A program made the translations under genes and the position numbers. The notes beneath the pieces are model-generated. The model worked only from the letters and a program-made list of their open reading frames with translations, was not told the origin of the DNA and made no database searches. From Lactococcus allomyrinae (GTDB lineage: Bacteria > Bacillota > Bacilli > Lactobacillales > Streptococcaceae): 64,000 nt of DNA. Position 1 is the stretch's first letter; every line of letters starts with the position of its first letter. Location: contig NZ_CP032627.1 in NCBI RefSeq assembly GCF_003627095.1, positions 1,240,001-1,304,000 of the forward strand, read 5' to 3'. Below, one piece after another: positions 57,730 to 64,000 of this stretch.

Positions 57730-60060
57730 TTACTTCAATATTGCGATTGTTGCCCCTGACCCACCAGCGTTAATCGGCGCATATTCGTATGATTTAATGT
57801 GACGATTTTTCTGAAGTTTTTTCTGTACCATTTCTCTGATTACTCCTGTACCGATTCCGTGAACAATCGTAATCTGCATCAAATTTGCAAGCAGTGCTTG
57901 GTCAATATAGTTGTCCAACTCAAGCTCTGCCTCTTCATACCTCAAACCACGCAAGTCAAGCTGCGCTTTGACTTTGCTGGATACTTTTTTGGTAATATTT
58001 TTAGTTTTTGCTTGTTTTTGTTCTTCTGTTTCAATTACTTCAAATTGGCTTTCTGCAAGTTTTGTCGTAATTGAGCCCATTTGAACAGTCCAACGTCCAT
58101 CTTTTTCGAGACGAATGAGCTTTCCTCTTTGTCCAAAACTCATGACATTGACCTCAGCTCCTTGTTTGAGGCCACGTTTTGCTTTAGCTTTTTTGAGTAC
58201 CTTGTTTTGACTAAAATCAATCGTTGGAGCAAGTGCTTCAAGCTCTGCCCTTGCTGCAATAATTTCATGAGGTTTGAGGGTTGCTTTATCATTAAGGTTT
58301 TTGAGAATCTCTTGAGCTTCAAGACTTGCCTTTTTCACAAGTTCTTGAGCTTCTTTATGGGCTTTTTCAAGCTCCATCTCACGCTCACGATTAATTTGAT
58401 TGTAGACCCGCGTTAAATCTCTATGAAGTGCTATATTTTCGCGTTCCACTTTTTTAATATGATTAGCACTTTTAATGACCTCACGCGTTTTTTCTTCAAG
58501 ACTTTGAATCATGTGATTCACGTCATGCTCTTCATCCGAGATCTGACTGCTTGCTTCTTTGATAATTTCGGCAGAAAGTCCCAATCTTCTTGATATTTCT
58601 AATGCATTTGAACGCCCTGGAACACCAAGTTGAAGATGGTAAGTAGGCTGCATCTTGTCAATATCAAACTCCATACTAGCATTGATGACGCTATCTGTTT
58701 CCACACCATAGGCTTTCAACTCTGGATAGTGTGTACTTGCTATTGTCTTGATTCCTGCACGACGAAGTTGCTCTAGGATGGCAATCGCAAGCGCTGCTCC
58801 TTCTTTCGGATCAGTACCAGCACCAAGTTCATCAAATAATACTAGACTGTTATCGTCTGCTTTTTCAAGAATGTGAACAATATTTGTCATGTGACTAGAA
58901 AATGTTGATAAACTTTGCTCGATAGATTGTTCATCTCCAATGTCTGCAAAGATTTCATCAAAAAGATGAACACGACTTCCTTCACCTGCCAAAATTGGCA
59001 AACCTGACTGTGCTAAAGCAGAAAGCAGTCCTACAGTCTTGAGTGTAATCGTTTTACCACCTGTATTCGGCCCTGTAATCACAATTGTGTTCAAATCTGC
59101 TGAGAATTTTATATCATTTGCTACAACAGTATTAGAATCAATCAAAGGATGGCGCGCTTCAAAAAGCGTAATATCTTTTTCCTCTGTAAGTGTTGGAATA
59201 GTTGCTTTATGTTTTGTCAGATAAAGATACTTTGCTCGAGTGAGGTCAATGTGTCCAACTAACCAAGCGTTTTGACGAATTTCTGTGGTGTAAGGTTTTA
59301 ACTCTGCTGATAATTCTCGGTAGAGACGTGAAATTTCATTTTTTTCTTCGATGCGTTTTTGATTGAGATTGTTATTTAGTGCTACTACAACATTTGGCTC
59401 GATATAAAGCGTTTGCCCACTCGCTGACATATCGTGAACAACACCTGGAATCTTGTTTTTATTTTCTGCTTTGACGGGAAGCACTTGACGGTCATTACGG
59501 ATAGTGATGACATTTTCTGTCAGCACTGACAGGTTCTTTGTCAGCATTTCTTGCATGATTTTACGGATATCAGACTGATAACGCTTGATGGCACCTCGAA
59601 TACGGAGTAAATCCGATGACGCATTATCATAAAGACTCCCAGCATTATCAAAGATTTCTAGTTTTTTTGTCAGTACTGACAAATCAACGACTTTATCCAA
59701 AGTGAGTTGTAAGGTTGGTATTTCTACATTCTCAGCTGCATCAAAATATCGTGCAATATTGACGCCAAGCTGAACCAATTTTTTTATTTCGACAAATTCC
59801 TTGCCGTTAAGTTCTCCATCAAGCTCTAATCGCCTAAGAATTTCTGTCAAGTCTGTTGTTTTTGATAGATTTAAAAGTCCGTTTTCTTGCGTGAGAATAC
59901 GGAAATCAGAAAGTTCATCAAAAAGAAGCTGAATTTTATTTTGGTCAGTAAGTGGGAGAAGTTCTGTCAGTTCTTCTTTCCCTTGAGCGGTTGTCAAATC
60001 ATTCAAAAATTGTGATTTAACTTTATCATACTCTAATATTTTTAAGATTTTTTTATTCAT
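57730..60060 (-). CDS. mutS2: MutS2 endonuclease/ATPase
   Basis: A 776-residue MutS2: core domains, then the ATPase with Walker A TGPNTGGKTITLK and LVLFDELGAGTDPKEGAAL, a coiled coil (about 510-620, NQINREREMELEKAHKEAQE) and a C-terminal Smr nuclease domain (LDLRGLRYEEAELELDNYID, HGIGTGVIREMV). MutS2 acts on recombination intermediates and collided ribosomes. Two exact palindrome copies lie in frame (NLSVLTEN, DLSVLTKK). The cvpA-mutS2-trxA order is also seen in streptococci. Confidence 0.96.
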   Translation of the reverse strand: MNKKILKILEYDKVKSQFLNDLTTAQGKEELTELLPLTDQNKIQLLFDELSDFRILTQENGLLNLSKTTDLTEILRRLELDGELNGKEFVEIKKLVQLGVNIARYFDAAENVEIPTLQLTLDKVVDLSVLTKKLEIFDNAGSLYDNASSDLLRIRGAIKRYQSDIRKIMQEMLTKNLSVLTENVITIRNDRQVLPVKAENKNKIPGVVHDMSASGQTLYIEPNVVVALNNNLNQKRIEEKNEISRLYRELSAELKPYTTEIRQNAWLVGHIDLTRAKYLYLTKHKATIPTLTEEKDITLFEARHPLIDSNTVVANDIKFSADLNTIVITGPNTGGKTITLKTVGLLSALAQSGLPILAGEGSRVHLFDEIFADIGDEQSIEQSLSTFSSHMTNIVHILEKADDNSLVLFDELGAGTDPKEGAALAIAILEQLRRAGIKTIASTHYPELKAYGVETDSVINASMEFDIDKMQPTYHLQLGVPGRSNALEISRRLGLSAEIIKEASSQISDEEHDVNHMIQSLEEKTREVIKSANHIKKVERENIALHRDLTRVYNQINREREMELEKAHKEAQELVKKASLEAQEILKNLNDKATLKPHEIIAARAELEALAPTIDFSQNKVLKKAKAKRGLKQGAEVNVMSFGQRGKLIRLEKDGRWTVQMGSITTKLAESQFEVIETEEQKQAKTKNITKKVSSKVKAQLDLRGLRYEEAELELDNYIDQALLANLMQITIVHGIGTGVIREMVQKKLQKNRHIKSYEYAPINAGGSGATIAILK

Positions 60061-60063
60061 TTT

Positions 60064-60624
60064 TTAACTAAGTGGATTAATGTGGACAATATTTTCAATA
60101 AATAAATTTTGAAGTAATCCTGATGTTATTGGTGTATGTAATACCATGAATCTGGCAAGAAAGCTTGCATCAATATGACTCTGAACCGTTGCAAGCGGCA
60201 CTAAGCTCAGGGTAATGAGCAGCATTTGCAATCCAAAATAGGTCGCTGCAAGGCCTAATACTCCTGCAATAATCTTACCATTTTTTCCTAGTGGTTTCAT
60301 GGTGAATCGTAGAAAAAGTCCAATGAGTCGGATGATAACATAAACAACTACAAAAATCATCAGAAAGGCTACTCCCGCATAGAATGCTTCATCTAGATGA
60401 AAAAGCAAGTCATTGCTAAACAGCAAAAGATGTGAGTTTTCTGTAGCACTTGAAAAAGGAATCCACATACTAATCTGCTTGGCAAGTCCTTTATAGTTAT
60501 TCGCTGCGACAATCGCTGAAAGAATTGTTCCAAAGCTATAAATAGCTTGCAAAATCAGACCACGTGAGTAGCCAATCATAAATGCCCAAATAAGTGCAAT
60601 TAAAATAATCAAATTTAATAACAT
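60064..60624 (-). CDS. cvpA: CvpA family membrane protein
   Basis: A 186-residue protein with four hydrophobic segments (LIILIALIWAFMIGYSRGLI, AGVAFLMIFVVVYVIIRLIG, GKIIAGVLGLAATYFGLQML) and the CvpA motif GYSRGLILQAIYSFGTILSA. It ends 3 bp before mutS2, forming a two-gene unit. CvpA is linked to colicin V export and purine genes in other bacteria; its role here is unknown. Confidence 0.88.
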   Translation of the reverse strand: MLLNLIILIALIWAFMIGYSRGLILQAIYSFGTILSAIVAANNYKGLAKQISMWIPFSSATENSHLLLFSNDLLFHLDEAFYAGVAFLMIFVVVYVIIRLIGLFLRFTMKPLGKNGKIIAGVLGLAATYFGLQMLLITLSLVPLATVQSHIDASFLARFMVLHTPITSGLLQNLFIENIVHINPLS

Positions 60625-60763
60625 GAGAAATTCCTATTTTTTTAGAGGTTATTTATCTAGTGAAATCCAGTTGTCCTATGGATAATTCATTGTGTACTCT
60701 TCCTATTATATCGTATTTCATCAAAAAAACGTAGCCCTGAATTGAGTTACGTAAAAGACTTGC

Positions 60764-60993
60764 ATGAAGTCAAGACTTATTCAGTGGGAGTTTCGTAAAA
60801 CATTTGTCCATTTTCTCTAGTCGCTGAAGCGACTGATAAAAGGGCAACTCACCGCTGAATTTAGTCGGACGAAATTCAAAGCTTGCCATTTCGTCTTGTC
60901 GCTTCAGCGACTTAGAGCGAATGGACAGCGTAGCATAGCGAAGATAGTACTGCTTTATCCCTAGGTAGGGGTATTAGCACGCACTTGCTTTGA
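60764..60993 (+). repeat. intergenic repeat family A, copy 2
   Basis: Same opening ATGAAGTCAAGACTTATTCA and same closing AGCACGCACTTGCTTT as 26557-26740, with an extra block (CTAGTCGCTGAAGCGACT) near the start. The two copies have the same orientation. It fills the gap between the cvpA upstream region and the end of the reductase gene. Confidence 0.8.
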
Positions 60994-61057
60994 TAAATTT
61001 ATCAATAATTTTATGAAATCAATTCATTTTGCTTTTTTGCACATATCTAATAACCTA

Positions 61058-62023
61058 TCAGAAGAGTGATGAGGAATGTCCTTTTCTTATGGCATGATCT
61101 AGCGTCAAAACTTTTGTCATTGCATTGATTGCTGTGACTGCTTCTCCAAAGCCAACCGACATCAGAGGGACTTTACCTATGTAATCACTCGCATCTCCAG
61201 CAGCATAAAGTCCCTCAATATTTGACTGCTGTTCACGGTTTGTTTTCACACGACCATTGCGACTTAGCTCAATCTCATCAATCAAATCAATGTGATTCGT
61301 CACAAAACCATAATTGACAAGTATCTTATCTACTGACAAATTGACTTTTTCGTCAGATTTTACTTTTGTCAGCAACAATCCTGTTTCTGTCAGTGCTGAC
61401 AGGGTATAAGGAACATAAATTTCCACACTTGACTCAGATACTTGCTCAACAGTAATTTCATGAGCTCGAAATGCGGTCCTCCGATGAATAAGATGCACTT
61501 TTTCTGCAATATTTTCAAGCATCAATGACCAGTCCAAAGCAGAATCTCCACCTCCAAGCACTGCAACCCTTTTTCCTCGGAATTCTTCGAGCGACCGGAT
61601 AAAATACGATATTTTTCCAGATTTAGCAAATTGTTCCTCGTGTTCCAACCCTAGCTTTCTCGGGGTCAAAAGTCCAGCTCCTGTCGTTAATAACACCGCT
61701 TTTGCACTTCTTTTTTCCTTGTCAGTGCTGACAAAAAATCCGTCAGTAACTTTTTCAATTTTTTGAACAGATTCGCCTAGAAAAAGCTCGTGAGGCACTC
61801 GTGCCACTTGTTCTAAAAGGTTTTGGGTCAAATTAATTCCTGAAATTACAGGCAATCCTGCAACATCATAAATCAATTTTTCAGGGTATAGATTTTGTGG
61901 TTGTCCCCCTGCAACTTCCGCAGACTCAATCATTGCCACAGATAAACCTCGCATTCCAGCGTAAAATGCTGCATAAAGTCCAACAGGACCCGCTCCAACA
62001 ATAATCAAATCTACATTCTGCAT
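61058..62023 (-). CDS. ferredoxin/flavodoxin-NADP reductase, thioredoxin-reductase-like (type 2, YumC-like)
   Basis: A 321-residue FAD protein: FAD motif VDLIIVGAGPVGLYAAFYAG, NADPH motif VAVLGGGDSALDW, and the C-terminal FAD motif GLYAAGDASDYIGKVPLMSV GFGEA. The redox CxxC of thioredoxin reductase is absent, which defines the FNR class. Two exact palindrome copies, at 61389 and 61721, encode TLSALTETG and FFVSTDKEK. Confidence 0.92.
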   Translation of the reverse strand: MQNVDLIIVGAGPVGLYAAFYAGMRGLSVAMIESAEVAGGQPQNLYPEKLIYDVAGLPVISGINLTQNLLEQVARVPHELFLGESVQKIEKVTDGFFVSTDKEKRSAKAVLLTTGAGLLTPRKLGLEHEEQFAKSGKISYFIRSLEEFRGKRVAVLGGGDSALDWSLMLENIAEKVHLIHRRTAFRAHEITVEQVSESSVEIYVPYTLSALTETGLLLTKVKSDEKVNLSVDKILVNYGFVTNHIDLIDEIELSRNGRVKTNREQQSNIEGLYAAGDASDYIGKVPLMSVGFGEAVTAINAMTKVLTLDHAIRKGHSSSLF

Positions 62024-62046
62024 TTCAAACTCCTATTTTATACTCA

Positions 62047-62081
62047 TTCATCTCGAAATTTTCCAAAAACGTAGAGATGAA
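62047..62081 (-). promoter_or_regulatory. hairpin in the reductase leader
   Basis: TTCATCTC and GAGATGAA (62047-62054, 62074-62081) pair just upstream of the ribosome site of the reductase gene. The rest of 62024-62286 holds no gene. Confidence 0.4.
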
Positions 62082-62286
62082 CTACAAATATACTGTCTTA
62101 TGATAAATTTGCTTTTCATTCACAACTTTGACATAGTGCATCAAGGCCGAAACAGCATTAAGATGTATTTCTTATAGATAAATCCGTGTAAACAATTATC
62201 TTGTATTTTTCACGGTAACTCTATTATTACCAGTTTTTCTAGAAATGTCAAATACTTTTTACTTTACATCTCTTTTTAATAATTTT

Positions 62287-62311
62287 TTACTGACAGAATT
62301 TCTGTCAGTAA
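62287..62311. repeat. inverted CTGACAG pair next to the ccpA terminator
   Basis: TTACTGACAG-AATTT-CTGTCAGTAA; a second hairpin about seven bases past the ccpA terminator stem, with T or A runs on both sides. Confidence 0.8.
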
Positions 62312-62332
62312 AAAAAAGCCCCAAAATGGGGC
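62310..62332 (-). terminator. ccpA terminator
   Basis: Arms GCCCC and GGGGC (62318-62332) followed by eight T on the minus strand. Confidence 0.92.
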
Positions 62333-62340
62333 AATTACTC

Positions 62341-63339
62341 TTATTTTGTGGATTGACGTTCAATGATTTCATGGTCCAAAATCAATTGATTTTCTTCCAC
62401 TTCTTCTTTAAGCATCAATTTTGTCAAAAGACGCATTGCAACCGCACCTAAATCATAGAGTGGCTGATTAACAGATGTTAAGCTTGGGTAAGTATATTGC
62501 GTAATTGGTGAATTACTTCCTGCAATAATTTCAAAGTCCTCAGGTACTTTGACTCCCTTAGCCATCAAAGCCGATAAAACGCCAACTGCGACCGTATCAT
62601 GAGCCACAACAACGCCTGTTACTCCTCTATCAAGTAAACGTTCGACCAAAACCTTCCCTTGTTCATAACTATAATTGCCTTCAAATACTAATTCTTCGTC
62701 AAACTCAAGACCAGATTCAATCAAAGCTTCTTGATAACCAACCATGCGTTCAATGTTTTCAGCATCAGTCAATGAACCCATGATATAACCAATTTTCTTA
62801 TTTCCATTTTTAGCAAGTTTTGTTGTTGCTTGATAAGCAGACAGATGATAGTCAATATTGACTGATGGAAGTTCTTTATCTCCATCAATTGTCCCAACTA
62901 GCACAACTGGTGTACGCGTATTTTTTAGCGCGGTACGTACCTCTTCATCTAAAGACGACCCCATGTATACGATTCCATCAACTTGCTTAGACAGAAAAGT
63001 TTCAAGAATTTTCCCTTCTTTTTCAACATCATTATCACTGTTAGCTAAAATCATGTTGTATTTATACATGGAAGCGATATCATCAACTCCACGTGTAATT
63101 GCTGCAAAATAAGTTGAAGTGATGGTTGGCAAGATAACGCCCACTGTTGTTGTGCGCTTACTTGCAAGACCACGTGCTACCGCATTTGGACGATAGTCAA
63201 GCTCTGCGATAGCATCCAAAACCTTCTGGCGCGTCTTCTCTTTCACATTTGCATTCCCGTTTACAACACGGCTAACCGTTGCCATTGAAACTCCAGCGAC
63301 ACGTGCCACGTCATAAATTGTTGTTGTTGATTCTACCAT
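62341..63339 (-). CDS. ccpA: catabolite control protein A
   Basis: LacI-family master regulator that, with HPr-Ser-P, binds cre sites such as those proposed here at the PTS, uxu and rbs promoters. The 332-residue protein opens MVESTTTIYDVARVAGVSMA TVSRVVNG (HTH and hinge) with RPNAVARGLASKRTTTVGVI and the effector core YQEALIESGLEFDEELVFEG. Divergent from pepQ, as in other lactic acid bacteria. Confidence 0.96.
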   Translation of the reverse strand: MVESTTTIYDVARVAGVSMATVSRVVNGNANVKEKTRQKVLDAIAELDYRPNAVARGLASKRTTTVGVILPTITSTYFAAITRGVDDIASMYKYNMILANSDNDVEKEGKILETFLSKQVDGIVYMGSSLDEEVRTALKNTRTPVVLVGTIDGDKELPSVNIDYHLSAYQATTKLAKNGNKKIGYIMGSLTDAENIERMVGYQEALIESGLEFDEELVFEGNYSYEQGKVLVERLLDRGVTGVVVAHDTVAVGVLSALMAKGVKVPEDFEIIAGSNSPITQYTYPSLTSVNQPLYDLGAVAMRLLTKLMLKEEVEENQLILDHEIIERQSTK

Positions 63340-63381
63340 ATTCTGGCTGACCTCTTTCTTGTGTTTTGTCCACAGTATTTA

Positions 63382-63432
63382 TGAAAACCATTTTCATTTA
63401 CAAATTTTATCATAAACTGTAAACCTTTTCAA
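63382..63432 (-). promoter_or_regulatory. ccpA promoter and cre-like dyad
   Basis: TTGAAA (63427-63432), 17 bp, TAAAAT (63404-63409). TGAAAACCATTTTCA (63382-63396) is a cre-like dyad with one extra central base, lying at about +1 to +15, where bound CcpA would block its own gene. Confidence 0.65.
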
Positions 63433-63540
63433 CCATCAAATACGTGATTTTTTAGAAAAATTAGCGTAAAATGAAAATAAGATGCTTTTTAAGAAGTAAA
63501 AATCTTAAAATGCTCATTTTCATAATTTGGAGGACATATT

Positions 63541-64000
63541 TTGAGCAAAATTGAACGTATTTCAGATTTTCTGAACGAAAAAGAAGTCGATATGACTTTT
63601 ATCACCAACCCAACGACTCTCAATTATCTGACTAGCCTTGCAATCGACCCACACGAACGCATTGCTGGACTGATGATTTTTAGAGATTCAACACCTATGC
63701 TTTTTACTCCAGCTCTAGAAGTTGAAAAAGCAAAAGAAAAAACAAATGGCTTTGATATTTTTGGTTACGAAGATGCTCAAAATCCTTGGGAAGTAATCAA
63801 AAATCATGTCAAAGCAACTGTAAAATCAATCGCTGTTGAATTTTCTGACATTCCTCTCTCAAAAATAGAAGGGCTGAAAGCACAATTTGGCGAAAATATC
63901 GAATTTGTCAACCTCACACCACTCGTTGAGCGGATGCGCCTGATTAAATCTGCTGATGAGATTGAAAAAATGAAGATTGCAGGAGATTTTGCAGACAAAT
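63541..64000 (+). CDS. pepQ: Xaa-Pro dipeptidase, N-terminal part (runs off the window)
   Basis: Cleaves Xaa-Pro dipeptides from peptide breakdown. The frame starts at a TTG at 63541, 7 bases after GGAGG, reading [20 protein letters not shown], then [20 protein letters not shown], the usual link into the metallopeptidase (pita-bread) domain, which lies beyond the window. 153 residues are visible. Divergent pairing with ccpA supports the name. Confidence 0.93.
   Translation, partial: MSKIERISDFLNEKEVDMTFITNPTTLNYLTSLAIDPHERIAGLMIFRDSTPMLFTPALEVEKAKEKTNGFDIFGYEDAQNPWEVIKNHVKATVKSIAVEFSDIPLSKIEGLKAQFGENIEFVNLTPLVERMRLIKSADEIEKMKIAGDFADK

Noticed and set aside
13110-60993. Insertion sequences in the repeat-filled gaps
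   Set aside because: No transposase frame, and no matching terminal inverted repeats or target duplications that I could see.

Overview
The window is low-GC Firmicute chromosome. Gene content and order point to a Lactococcus: a pyrR-pyrP-pyrB-carA pyrimidine operon, rbsRKDACB, ccpA divergent from pepQ, PurBox and cre control, RNase J2, a DUF2969 protein, and cvpA-mutS2-trxA. The species cannot be fixed from the sequence. Almost every gene reads leftward (minus strand). There is no phage, insertion sequence, rRNA or CRISPR array.

Layout. 1-4.0 kb: pyrimidine operon behind a strong promoter and PyrR attenuator. 4.1-9.7 kb: LicR-type regulator and a cellobiose-type PTS operon (IIB, IIA, IIC and a frameshifted GH1 phospho-glucosidase). 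9.9-11.8 kb: orphan CopZ-like chaperone, then an SmtB/ArsR regulator and a CDF zinc exporter. 11.8-18.6 kb: proA, proB, DUF438 and DUF1858 proteins, an acetyltransferase and azlCD. 19-24.2 kb: ffh, a BspA-type leucine-rich surface protein and RNase J2. 24.9-28.6 kb: MgtC, then dapA behind a lysine riboswitch, a NUDIX hydrolase and asd. 28.9-33 kb: small genes and tkt. 33.3-37 kb: a UlaA-type PTS whose EIIA is fused to its regulator. 37.2-47 kb: a hexuronate regulon (uxuB, uxuA, uxuT, epimerase, uxaC, kdgK, kdgA) with a divergent GntR regulator. 47.2-53 kb: ribose operon. 53-64 kb: purB, aroD, tRNA-Gln, DUF2969, trxA, an unassigned structured RNA, mutS2, cvpA, a ferredoxin-NADP reductase, ccpA and the start of pepQ.

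The most unusual signals are not genes. (1) A 12-bp palindrome core, GTCAG[TC][AG]CTGAC, usually extended to CTGTCAG..CTGACAG, occurs at least 21 times, about three quarters of them inside coding regions (peptides such as LSVLTE and VSTDSP). Related copies act as the purB terminator and as a helix of the lysine riboswitch. (2) A roughly 450-nt promoter-to-terminator non-coding RNA lies between mutS2 and trxA, closed by a 10-bp helix, and belongs to no family I recognise. (3) Four genes (phospho-glucosidase, DUF438, rbsB, rbsR) are each broken by loss of one G in a G-run, and azlC by one base in an A/T run; this may be sequencing error or real decay. (4) Two regulators (arsR-like, gntR-like) have a -10 hexamer exactly placed to start transcription at the ATG. 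(5) Two families of long intergenic repeats fill most of the gene-free gaps.
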